NCBI RefSeq assembly: GCF_016772315.1
Contig: NZ_CP053482.1
Span: 2,971,501-3,035,500 of the forward strand
DNA from: Thiothrix subterranea
GTDB taxonomy: Bacteria > Pseudomonadota > Gammaproteobacteria > Thiotrichales > Thiotrichaceae
DNA length: 64,000 bases
Direction of reading: 5' to 3'
Below, one piece after another: positions 1 to 8,630 of this stretch. Under the pieces are notes generated by a model. That model had not been told where the DNA came from, ran no database searches, and saw only the letters and a list, made by a program, of their open reading frames with translations. Position 1 is the stretch's first letter. Each line of letters opens with the position of its first letter. Made by a program: the position numbers and the translations under genes.

Positions 1-261
1 GACCTTGCCACGATTTCAGCAGGCTTTACCTATTCACAAGAATTCATGGCACTTTATCCCGTAGGTGATACTTCCGCTTTTTTATACGGTTTGTACGACA
101 ATGTGCTGGGACGCACGCCTGATGCGGGTGGTTTAGCTCATTGGCAGGCGGAAATGCAAAAAGGAATGTCAGCGGCTGCGGTGTTGTTGGCATTTAGTGA
201 GAGTGCGGAAAATCGTATAAATTTGGCTGCGATTATTGATGACGGTTTTTGGTTAGCTTAA
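1..261 (+). CDS. DUF4214-domain protein, C-terminal fragment (5' end outside window)
   Basis: The reading frame is open from the first base, so this is the 3' end of a longer gene. An internal ATG at 46 is probably not the start. The residues carry a DUF4214 unit (FLYGLYDNVLGRTPDAGGL, then HW and a FSESAENR tail). This domain is common in secreted surface proteins of filamentous and polymer-producing bacteria. The protein ends DDGFWLA: an acidic residue followed by hydrophobic residues, as seen in substrates of PrtD-type type I secretion systems. A PrtD/HlyD pair lies 8 kb downstream. The next gene starts 11 bases after the stop, so the two are probably cotranscribed. The exact function is unknown. 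Confidence 0.75.
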   Translation, partial: DLATISAGFTYSQEFMALYPVGDTSAFLYGLYDNVLGRTPDAGGLAHWQAEMQKGMSAAAVLLAFSESAENRINLAAIIDDGFWLA

Positions 262-272
262 TGAGGTGATTA

Positions 273-1514
273 ATGGCGCGTGTATTATTAAATAGAAACG
301 AGTTGTTTAATGTTATTAATAACAATGTTGATGTGGTCGGTAATACGGGTACGGAAACTATTGTCATATTTGATAATATGCCATTCGATGCCGCTAATAT
401 TATGCTTGATCAGAGTGTTGAGCATGTGCAGTTTCAAGCAGCGAGCAATGCATATAAATTTCAACAAGTTGGTAACGTCTTGCGAATTTATCAATTTGAC
501 GGGGATTTAATCGCAACAGTGCCGGTGGGAACGGGAAATAATTTAGATTTTGCATTCGATAATGGCAAAGCGGTAATTAATTTTTCAGTAAGTGGATCTA
601 GTGCGGGTAAAATTACTGTTGGTGGTGAGGCCGTATCAACCTTGGCAGGTGGTGCGCAACTGGTTGCACCAGTATTAACTAACGGTAATTCTTCGGAACA
701 GCCCAGTCATCAGCCGACCGCGCAAGAACAATTTATGCTGGAGTTATTGAATCGTGCGCGGATGAACCCGGTTGAAGAAGCGAGTCTACTCGGTATTGAT
801 CTTAATGAAGGATTAGCAGCAGGAACATTGTCCACGAATCCGCGCCAACCCTTAGCGTTTAATAATGAACTGACAGCCGCAGCACGTTCTCATAGTCAAG
901 ATATGCTGGACAATGATTTTTTTGCACATACGAATTTAGCTGGTAATTCTCCTTTCGACCGCATTCAAGCAGCAGGTTATACTTATACCACCGCAGGTGA
1001 GAATCTTGCCTATGTTGGTACAACGGCAACGCTTTCTCAAGCATTGATCAATACGTTTGTGCAAGATTCTCATGAGGACTTATTCGTAGATGAGGGAATT
1101 ATTGGGCGTGGACACCGTATCAATATGCTCAATGCAAACTTTAAAGAAATCGGTATTGGTATTGTGGATGGCAGTTTTAACAATGGTAATGCGGATTTCA
1201 ATGTAGTGATGTCCACGCAGAATTTTGCAACTCAACCAAATGCAAAAGCAATATTGCTAGGCGTAATTTATGCTGACGCGGATAACAATGCTTTCTATAC
1301 GCCTGGGGAAGGCATTGGTGATGTTAGTATTGTTATTCTCAATACTGCTACTAATACGACTCAAACACTGTATTCAATGACGGCGGGAGGGTATCAAGTT
1401 GCGTTACAAACAGGTGTTTATGATATAACGTATACGTTTGATGGCAATACACAATTTGTCAATGACTTGGTGATTGGCATCGATAACGTTAAGTCTGACT
1501 GGTTAATAGCATAA
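273..1514 (+). CDS. CAP (SCP/PR1)-domain protein, probable type I secretion substrate
   Basis: 413 residues with no N-terminal signal peptide. A beta-rich N-terminal region (about 1-125) is followed by a CAP domain (about 150-320). The CAP domain keeps its usual cavity residues: H207 in RSHSQDM, E243 in AGENLAY and H281 in GRGHRINML. A C-terminal unit (about 327-395) resembles an SdrD/Cna-B-like fold (YADADNNAFYTPGEGIGDV). The protein ends KSDWLIA, an acidic residue plus hydrophobic tail typical of PrtD-exported proteins. AGGTG lies about 7 bases before the ATG. Bacterial CAP proteins are extracellular, but their activity is rarely known. Export by the nearby type I system is inferred from the missing signal peptide, the tail and the neighbourhood. 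Confidence 0.8.
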   Translation: MARVLLNRNELFNVINNNVDVVGNTGTETIVIFDNMPFDAANIMLDQSVEHVQFQAASNAYKFQQVGNVLRIYQFDGDLIATVPVGTGNNLDFAFDNGKAVINFSVSGSSAGKITVGGEAVSTLAGGAQLVAPVLTNGNSSEQPSHQPTAQEQFMLELLNRARMNPVEEASLLGIDLNEGLAAGTLSTNPRQPLAFNNELTAAARSHSQDMLDNDFFAHTNLAGNSPFDRIQAAGYTYTTAGENLAYVGTTATLSQALINTFVQDSHEDLFVDEGIIGRGHRINMLNANFKEIGIGIVDGSFNNGNADFNVVMSTQNFATQPNAKAILLGVIYADADNNAFYTPGEGIGDVSIVILNTATNTTQTLYSMTAGGYQVALQTGVYDITYTFDGNTQFVNDLVIGIDNVKSDWLIA

Positions 1515-1537
1515 TCAGACTTAACAAGCGGTGCTGT

Positions 1538-3904
1538 TCAGGTAGCAGAGTGTTGCTGTAACGCCTCTTTGAAATGTGCGGCTAACTGTTTCCAATCCGC
1601 ATATTGCCTGACTTGCTGGTAAGCTGAATTAACAACGTGCGAGTAACTGGCGAGTTGCTGTGGGGCGATAGTGTTTAAAAACGCCGGTATTTCATCCAGT
1701 TCTTGCGCAATGTAATCACGTCCTGTCACAAAGATGCCGCCTCGCGCCCCAAAACGGGTGGATATAATCAACTGCCCGCTGGCGGCAGCTTCGAGAATTT
1801 TTAAATTAGACCCTGAACCAGCCATCATCGGGTTCAGGGAAATGTCACAGGTGTGCAACAACTTCAGTTTATCAGCATCGCTGACTACCCCTAATAAGGT
1901 GAGGTTGGTGGGTATTGCAGTGTGTATTTCTGTCGCTATGGCACGGCAGACACTGCCAGCGATGATGAAATTCAAGTGATTGCATTGCGTGGCAATATCG
2001 ATAATGGCCTTAAGTGCATGAATATTGGGCAGATGTAAACTTCCCATAAACAGTACCTTAAGGCGATTATCCTTTCTATCAGTTAAGCGTTGTTGAGTCG
2101 ACACGAACGGAATGCTATCAATATCCACGCCATTGGCAACAATAGCGCCTTGTTTAGCAGCGCCATAATAGTGTTGTAATCTATCCATATCCGCTGTGGT
2201 GCAACTGATGACGCAGCTTGATTCTTGAACACAAGCACGTTCTGCTTGCTCCACGGCGGTTAAAGCATCGTTATAACGGTGTACGTCGCCTTGAGATGCC
2301 AGCATCTCTTGTTTTAGGTCAAATTCCATATTATGGGCATCGTAGCAAAATGCCCCCGCATAAGCCGAACGTAATGCCGAGTAACCGTAAGGGTGTGATA
2401 ATACTACCCAATCAGCATTAGCCGTTTCTGTCTTGATCGTGTTTACCCATTCCGGTAGGGCATTAGGGTAAAGCAGTGCAGCAATATCACCCGCTGAGAT
2501 CCCCAGTTCTTGGGACAACAAGTGTTCACGTTGCTCGTAGTCAAGGGATTTGGCAAGACGGATTTCCTGCATTCCCGGTGCAATGGTCACTGACTCGGTG
2601 GCGTGGCTGGCAGGCACTAACGTCACTAATACCACATTCCAGACACGCGCCAGCCACCGATACAGGTGGTAAATACGCAATTGCCCACCACTGACTGGTG
2701 GATAAACCGAAAAAGTATTGATGACTACCAGTTTTTTACGTAAGCCAACCACGAGAAATTGATGCAATTCATTCCACGATACTTTATCGGCCCACTGTTT
2801 AGCGACTGCGCCGTAGCGGGCAGCTAATGCCGGTGTGTTAGCACAGGTTGTTAATGCTTGTGCCAAACTGGTGACATCCGGTGCAACGACCCAACCCGTT
2901 TCAGCGTGTTTAATCAGTTCGGTCACGCCTCCGGCATCGCTGGTGGTAATAACCGGCTTACCTGCTAACATAGCTTCCAGCGTGATTAGCCCGTAATCTT
3001 CTTGTTCCGGTACAAAAATCACTGCCAAGGCGTCAGCGTAATACCGGGCTAATTGCTCGTCTGTGACATAGCCGAGGAATACAATGCCGGGATTACCTTG
3101 CGCCAAATCTCGCCATGCGGCTTCACAAGGGCCATTACCGGCAATATATAAAGGGTTCGCAACACCAGCAGCTAACCAAGCACGAATAATCAAGTCGATA
3201 CGTTTGGGTTTGTCCAAGCGACTAGCGGTAAAAAAATAGCGTTGGCTTCCCGTGTACAAGCCGCTTAGGGATGTGGGGTGATAAAATACTTCCACGACAC
3301 TGTTGGCGGGGAAATAGCCCACACGATTGGCAACGGTATGTGAAATGGCACAATGCCGTTTCACACCGGGGCTAGATTGCCCGACAGTATCCAATAAATG
3401 CACAATACTCCGGCTAATTGCACCGGGGAAACCGTACCAATCGGCAGGTAAACGTTGTTTCCACGCCAGAAAAGTGAGTAAAGCCCGAATAATTTCCGGT
3501 AAATAGTCACGATTGGCGGGCGGTTTTAACAAAAAGTCATGCAGCGTATGCAATTCACGTGGAAATTGACGCTTATCTGGAATCGCAGTGGATAAGTGCT
3601 GCGGATAAGTGTCGTAAAGCCCCCGTAATTTATGTTGCATGTAAATAACATGGTTCGGGTGACTAATCATCCATGCAGGGTATTTTGTACTAATAACTTG
3701 ATCAAAGTGCAGCAAATCCAAACGCGCAAAGTCGATGTAACTGTGGATAATTTCATCTAAGTTGCGTTCGGGTGAGGGTATTTTGATAAGTTCAGCACTG
3801 ACGTCGGCGCGTTTATTGAGAGAGTCGACGAGCCCCCACCAAAGATTTTCTGCCCCGCCACGCACAAAAGGCACGCTGCTGGGCGCTACTACTGCAATTT
3901 TCAC
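1538..3904 (-). CDS. Bi-domain glycosyltransferase (two GT4/GT-B modules)
   Basis: 788 residues, about twice the length of a single GT4 enzyme. The first module (1-about 375) has an N-terminal Rossmann start with a GGAENLWW loop and the GT4 donor-site region EDYGLITLEAMLAGKPVITT near 300-320. The second module starts near residue 385 (VVINTFSVYPPVSGGQLR) and ends with GSNLKILEAAASGQLII. The protein probably adds two sugars, or a repeating pair, to the polymer exported by the Wzm/Wzt pair of the same operon. Linkage and donor cannot be read from the sequence. It is the last gene of the operon, and its start is two bases past the stop of the preceding glycosyltransferase. Confidence 0.85.
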   Translation of the reverse strand: MKIAVVAPSSVPFVRGGAENLWWGLVDSLNKRADVSAELIKIPSPERNLDEIIHSYIDFARLDLLHFDQVISTKYPAWMISHPNHVIYMQHKLRGLYDTYPQHLSTAIPDKRQFPRELHTLHDFLLKPPANRDYLPEIIRALLTFLAWKQRLPADWYGFPGAISRSIVHLLDTVGQSSPGVKRHCAISHTVANRVGYFPANSVVEVFYHPTSLSGLYTGSQRYFFTASRLDKPKRIDLIIRAWLAAGVANPLYIAGNGPCEAAWRDLAQGNPGIVFLGYVTDEQLARYYADALAVIFVPEQEDYGLITLEAMLAGKPVITTSDAGGVTELIKHAETGWVVAPDVTSLAQALTTCANTPALAARYGAVAKQWADKVSWNELHQFLVVGLRKKLVVINTFSVYPPVSGGQLRIYHLYRWLARVWNVVLVTLVPASHATESVTIAPGMQEIRLAKSLDYEQREHLLSQELGISAGDIAALLYPNALPEWVNTIKTETANADWVVLSHPYGYSALRSAYAGAFCYDAHNMEFDLKQEMLASQGDVHRYNDALTAVEQAERACVQESSCVISCTTADMDRLQHYYGAAKQGAIVANGVDIDSIPFVSTQQRLTDRKDNRLKVLFMGSLHLPNIHALKAIIDIATQCNHLNFIIAGSVCRAIATEIHTAIPTNLTLLGVVSDADKLKLLHTCDISLNPMMAGSGSNLKILEAAASGQLIISTRFGARGGIFVTGRDYIAQELDEIPAFLNTIAPQQLASYSHVVNSAYQQVRQYADWKQLAAHFKEALQQHSAT

Positions 3905-3906
3905 CT

Positions 3907-4937
3907 TTATCCCTCGGCTGTTAGTTTCTCAACTACATTAGACCAAGAAATACCCAGTTCTGTATACAAGGCGCGTCCAGCACGTCCTTTTTCGCGACTG
4001 AGGTGTGGTTGCGTAAACGCTTCATCAATGGCGGCGGCAATGGCTTGCGGCTCAGGTTCACAAATCCAACCATTCAGACCGTGGGTAACAAATTCAAGTG
4101 GCCCCCAGCATCCGTTACCGTAATCACTGGTTTGGCGGATAACATGGCCTCTAAGGTTACGTAACCATAGTCTTCGTCGTAAGGCACGAAACATACCGCC
4201 AAGGCATGAGCATAAAAGGCAATTTTTTCTGCCTCGGTAATATGCCCTAGCAATACGACTTGTTCAGCCACACCACATGCTGCAACCAGTTGCTGATAAT
4301 GCGTGTATTGACCACCGATACCCGCCAGTACAATTTTCACGGGAGTTTGTAAGAATTGTGCTGCTTTAATCAATAAATCTTGGCGTTTGAGGGACTCAAG
4401 GCGACTGGGGAAAAACACGTAAGGTAATGCTTCTTCACATCGGAAATATTCCACGTAACTGGGTGGGTGATACAACGCTTGGCTGGTGATTTGATTGAAT
4501 TGCATCAAGCGATCCGCTACCCGTTGTGAGTTGGCAAATACTTTTCGAGCTTTTCCCAGTGCGTCATTGTCATAGGGAACAATTGTTTCACGGAGTTGCT
4601 GGTGTGCCGGATTAGCAGTAAGGGGATCAAACAACTCGTAGACTGCCCGGTGTTGATGCATCAGCCATACCCAATGATCTTGGTGTTGAATACCGTATCC
4701 CGGAAATTGCAAGCTAATCACGCGGTCAATACTGATGCCGTTGGCTTGATTTAAATCTAGCCCTGCACAATAAGCCATGAGATGTTGTATATCCGTTTCA
4801 GGATGAAATTTAAACGGAAAACGAATCAATTCCGTCTCAAATCCAAATTGCTTTAGTGCGTTGTACAAGCCATTGATATGGTAGTCAGCACCACCTTGTA
4901 GGAAAGGGGCAATATTCGCGGTTAATAATATCCGCAT
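3907..4937 (-). pseudogene. GT4 glycosyltransferase broken by a one-base frameshift
   Basis: Two overlapping frames together make one normal GT4 enzyme of about 343 residues. The 5' frame (from 4937) carries GGADYHINGLYNAL, then EDYGYVTLEAMLSAKPVI and VTDAGG, and then runs into a stop. The next frame continues the motif as GPLEFVTHGLNGW and runs to 3907. The switch falls at the run of five C on the + strand at 4102-4106. One more C would restore the family motif DAGGPLEFV. The cause may be a real mutation, a phase-variable homopolymer or a sequencing error. The start overlaps the stop of the methyltransferase gene by one base (TAATG). N-terminal and C-terminal parts both resemble the first module of the next gene, so the two probably arose by duplication. 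Confidence 0.8.
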
Positions 4938-6556
4938 TATTCTAAATCCCCAATGGCGGCACTTTTATGTGCAATAAGTGCAAAATCCTGCGGACCACAT
5001 AAATGCCCATTAACACGCGCTGTTAATGGATCATCACCCGGTACTTTAGCGGCTTCCGGGTAGGGGTGTAGGCGCAGGGTTTGAATAGCCTGAAAATTAT
5101 GGTAAGTCAGTAAGAAAGTCAGTGCAGTCGGGGTAATCGGGTTGCGATGCGTGAAGTCGTGGTAAAAGGTATGTGAGCCTACCAGCACATTTTCTGGATT
5201 GGGTGTTTCAAAAATTAATAATCCACCGGGAATTAAGACACGATTAATTTCCATTAACACATTGAACAACGTTGCAAATGGCAAATGTTCAATAACATGA
5301 AAACTGGTGATGGCAGATAACGATGCATCTGGCAACTGTTGAAGGTGGGTGAGACCGTCAGCATGTCGTACATCTAATCCCGATTCTTGCCCCAACGTTA
5401 CCATGACGCCATTCATATCCACGCCATAAGCAGCAATGGCATTATCCCTTAGCAAGGCTAACCACTCACCCCGCCCACACCCAAGATCAAGTACGGGTAA
5501 GGTGCTTGATTGTTGTTTGAATTCAAAAACATAAGGAATATAAATAGCAAGTTTTTGGCGAATTTCTGCTAGTGTACCTCGATTAGCATCTTCAAAAGCG
5601 AGGTAATAAGCATCCATGTACTCATCTAAATGACGGGCGGCATCACTGGGTGTCAGGGTATGTATTTCCCCTTTTATATCCGCTAACAAATGCCGCAAAT
5701 GGTATTGTTGGTATAAAGCATCTTGCCGCGCCAAGCTGATGCGCTGATGTTGTGCTATAATTTCTGTTTGTAAGCGATCAGTACGACCGAGTTGTTGCGT
5801 GATATGCTCTGCAATATTTTGGTGGAATTGTTGGTGTTCTATTGTTTGTTGATGTAACTGCTGCTTCAGTGTTTCAAGTTCATGATGATAATTCAGTAAT
5901 ACTGTTTGATAGGATATAACCGTATCATTCAGTTGTTGAACAATACCTTCATTTTCGTCAAAGCGCTGTTCTAATTTATCTTGTGTGCTAGTTATTAAAT
6001 CGTTTGTTATTTCGCGGTTAGAATCAGTCAATAAAAAAACAGATGTCTTGAACAAATATTTTTTTTCGTAAATATATAAGGATTTTTTTATGATTTTACT
6101 TAAAAGTTTGGGTAAAACTGATAGCTTACCTAAATTTAATGTTTGAAGCCTACTATAAACTTTCAGGACATAACGGATTAAACCTAAACCGACTACTTGT
6201 ACACGTTGAGCTTGACCTTCCGCAGAATGTTGCAATTCATGAATAATAAGATGACGACTTTCCTTGTACTTGAGACGGCTGAGATAGTTATATTTGCCAC
6301 TGTCATCAACCTCACGTTGCAATAGGTAATGATAAACTTTATTCATAAAATCCGTATCGTCGCCAGCCAACAATTCATAAACATGTACCTGTTGCATCCG
6401 CAAGTGTCTACTTACTGGCACACGATTTTTCGGGTTTATGCTGAATGCTGCTGATGCAGTGTTATTGGTGGCAAGTTCGCTCGCAACTCCAGTAGCCGTT
6501 TGGCGCACTCGCTCAATAATCGACTTGAAAGTTGCATTTAATTCTTGATCGTTCAT
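4937..6556 (-). CDS. DUF4214-coiled-coil-SAM methyltransferase fusion
   Basis: 539 residues in three parts. Residues about 60-115 resemble a DUF4214 unit (FMNKVYHYLLQREVDDSG, later HSAEGQAQ). A long Gln/His/Leu-rich stretch (about 185-290) should form a coiled coil. Residues about 340-530 are a class I SAM-dependent methyltransferase with motif I VLDLGCGRGEW, and FHVIEHLP and PGGLLIFETPNP downstream. WbdD-type chain terminators also join a methyltransferase to a coiled coil and cap ABC-exported O-polysaccharides. The gene lies next to wzt, so a capping or chain-length role is a reasonable inference, but no kinase domain is visible. The shared DUF4214 unit links it to the gene at 1-261. Confidence 0.8.
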   Translation of the reverse strand: MNDQELNATFKSIIERVRQTATGVASELATNNTASAAFSINPKNRVPVSRHLRMQQVHVYELLAGDDTDFMNKVYHYLLQREVDDSGKYNYLSRLKYKESRHLIIHELQHSAEGQAQRVQVVGLGLIRYVLKVYSRLQTLNLGKLSVLPKLLSKIIKKSLYIYEKKYLFKTSVFLLTDSNREITNDLITSTQDKLEQRFDENEGIVQQLNDTVISYQTVLLNYHHELETLKQQLHQQTIEHQQFHQNIAEHITQQLGRTDRLQTEIIAQHQRISLARQDALYQQYHLRHLLADIKGEIHTLTPSDAARHLDEYMDAYYLAFEDANRGTLAEIRQKLAIYIPYVFEFKQQSSTLPVLDLGCGRGEWLALLRDNAIAAYGVDMNGVMVTLGQESGLDVRHADGLTHLQQLPDASLSAITSFHVIEHLPFATLFNVLMEINRVLIPGGLLIFETPNPENVLVGSHTFYHDFTHRNPITPTALTFLLTYHNFQAIQTLRLHPYPEAAKVPGDDPLTARVNGHLCGPQDFALIAHKSAAIGDLE

Positions 6557-6605
6557 ACTTTCTGGGGTTTCTCACTAAAACTTATGCAGATACGTGTGCT
6601 ATTAA

Positions 6606-7811
6606 TCACTGTAGCGTTTGTTTCAAGGTAAGCGGCAGGTATGTTAACCCCGAAAATATTGGGGTATGAAAGCCCGCTACTTCAAATTCTAACGCATTAT
6701 CCCACCAATGTTCACAATGTTCCAAGTGATCCATGTCTTTGTGTAATGCCAACGTCACAGTGTATTTGCCAATACCTAAATTCATGGGAAAACTTAGTTC
6801 TAGCTGGGTTTGTTGCCCTGCTGGAAAATTTAGGGGTAATTCATGTTCCAGTAACGCAGTATTAGTACCAAAAATATCTTGCCCAAAGCGGTCTCTAATA
6901 AGAATCCCTAATTCCAAATCTTCAATTTCCTGTTGCGCGATGACTTGGATACACAAGTACGCTTGTTCTCCGGCACTGAATGACTCTGTTTTGACAATTC
7001 CATTGTGTAACCATGCCGAAGTCATTTGAACATTTTTAAGACCGTATCCGGTTTTATCGGTTGGCGTGCTGGCATTTTCTGTGGCTTCTAAGCGAGCAAT
7101 AACTTGATAATAGTAATTGACGGCAGCTTCAGGTGTTCCCTCGAACACTTTTTGACCTTTGTCTAATACGATGGCACGGTTACACAATAACTTAACCGAA
7201 GTCAAATCGTGCGATACAAACAGCAAACTTCCACCTTGAGCTTGAAAAGCGCGGATTTTGCGTAAGCACTTTTGTTGGAAGCGGGCATCTCCCACGGATA
7301 GCGCCTCGTCCACTACAAAGCAGGATGGGTCTGCATGAATAGCAATCGCGAACCCTAGGCGCATCAACATTCCTGAGGAATACGTGCGCATAGGCTCATG
7401 AATGTAATCACCCAGTTCGGCAAATTCGACAATGGTGGCTCGGCGCATTTCAATTTCAGCAGCACTCATGCCTAGTAATCGGGCATTTACACTGATATTG
7501 TCCATACCGGAGAGTTCATGGTCGAAACCTGTGCCTAATTCCAACAGCCCAGTGACTCTACCTTGGCGTTCAATAACACCTGCATCAGGTAACAATACGC
7601 CGGTGATAAGTTTTAATAATGTTGATTTGCCTGCACCATTTTGACCAATTAAAGCTAACGATTCTCCAGCCGATAAGGTTAGGTCGATATTGTTAACGGC
7701 ACAATAATCACGATGTCGCAGCCCACCTAATAAGCGCTCTTTGAGACGGTCTAATGGCGAGTGATACAGTGAAAAAGATTTTTTTAATCCTCGGATAGCT
7801 AATAGCTGCAA
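6606..7811 (-). CDS. wzt: Polysaccharide ABC exporter ATPase with carbohydrate-binding C-terminus (Wzt-like)
   Basis: 401 residues. The nucleotide-binding domain occupies about 1-235, with Walker A GQNGAGKST (56-64), signature YSSGMLMRL and Walker B CFVVDEAL. Residues about 255-400 form a separate beta-rich domain (FSAGEQAYLCIQV, FPMNLGIGKYTVTLAL) of the Wzt C-terminal type. That type binds the modified non-reducing end of the polysaccharide. The domain implies export of a capped chain and fits the methyltransferase next door. The gene lies 9 bases after the permease gene, and together they form an ABC-2 exporter in the inner membrane. Confidence 0.93.
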   Translation of the reverse strand: MQLLAIRGLKKSFSLYHSPLDRLKERLLGGLRHRDYCAVNNIDLTLSAGESLALIGQNGAGKSTLLKLITGVLLPDAGVIERQGRVTGLLELGTGFDHELSGMDNISVNARLLGMSAAEIEMRRATIVEFAELGDYIHEPMRTYSSGMLMRLGFAIAIHADPSCFVVDEALSVGDARFQQKCLRKIRAFQAQGGSLLFVSHDLTSVKLLCNRAIVLDKGQKVFEGTPEAAVNYYYQVIARLEATENASTPTDKTGYGLKNVQMTSAWLHNGIVKTESFSAGEQAYLCIQVIAQQEIEDLELGILIRDRFGQDIFGTNTALLEHELPLNFPAGQQTQLELSFPMNLGIGKYTVTLALHKDMDHLEHCEHWWDNALEFEVAGFHTPIFSGLTYLPLTLKQTLQ

Positions 7812-7820
7812 ATTTATTCC

Positions 7821-8630
7821 TCACAATAAATCACGGACATCCTTTTCCAAGCGTTTTTGCAAGTGACGAGCAAAAAACGCCATAATGACACCCGTGCTGA
7901 ATAGTAGTACTAATAAAGCTAAATCGGGAGCTTGTCCGTGTAATATAATTTTATGCATATTGCTGACGCTCCAATAAAATGGATTAAACATCAGCCATTC
8001 TGCAACCCAAGTAGGAAGAATAGAATCCACATAAACAATAGGTGTCATCCAAAATGCTAATTGTAATAGGATGCTAATAAAATTCCTCAAATCAGGCATG
8101 AATACAGATAAAATTCCTAAAATCAAACCTAAGTTATAGGTAAAAAATACACTTAATAATACAATGACAGGCAGCCACAACCAATAAAGTGTAGGGCTGT
8201 AATGTATAGATATTAAAAATATCCCGAAAAAAGTACCAGCAATTAAAAATATGACTAATTCAACAAGTGGAACATAGAGTGGCATTAATACCAAGCTTAT
8301 GGGGACTTTTTTAATTAAACTTGCTTTTTCAGCGTATATATTTGTTAGGCGTTGTAAAATTCCCGCCATTAAATTCCACAATAAAATACCACTGATCAGG
8401 TAAATGCTATAAGCGTAAGGTGAGTCAAATTGTTGCAGACGGGCGTTCATTAGGTGTGAAAAAACTAATGTAAAAATAAGTATATAACTTAATGGTTGTA
8501 AAAATAGCCATGAGCCACCCAATAAACGATTGCGAAATTGATCACGTAGTTCCCACTTGGCAAACAGCAGGATTTTAATACCCTGCTGTTTCCAATATTC
8601 TTTACGTTCTATTGAAATATCAAGCTTCAT
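7821..8630 (-). CDS. wzm: Polysaccharide ABC-2 exporter permease (Wzm-like)
   Basis: 269 residues with an N-terminal amphipathic helix and about six hydrophobic segments, the normal size and layout of Wzm/TagG permeases (PF01061). The motif FRNRLLGGSWLFLQPLSYI before the first membrane segment and the central ILLWNLMAGIL are typical. It pairs with the adjacent Wzt-like ATPase to move an undecaprenyl-linked glycan across the inner membrane. Its start overlaps the 3' end of the membrane-fusion gene by 11 bases, so polysaccharide export is translationally coupled to the type I secretion genes. Confidence 0.93.
   Translation of the reverse strand: MKLDISIERKEYWKQQGIKILLFAKWELRDQFRNRLLGGSWLFLQPLSYILIFTLVFSHLMNARLQQFDSPYAYSIYLISGILLWNLMAGILQRLTNIYAEKASLIKKVPISLVLMPLYVPLVELVIFLIAGTFFGIFLISIHYSPTLYWLWLPVIVLLSVFFTYNLGLILGILSVFMPDLRNFISILLQLAFWMTPIVYVDSILPTWVAEWLMFNPFYWSVSNMHKIILHGQAPDLALLVLLFSTGVIMAFFARHLQKRLEKDVRDLL

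Noticed and set aside
4074-4194. Programmed -1/+1 frameshift in the GT4 gene
   Set aside because: The site is a simple G5 run without a classical slippery heptamer or a clear downstream pseudoknot. A mutation or read error is more likely.
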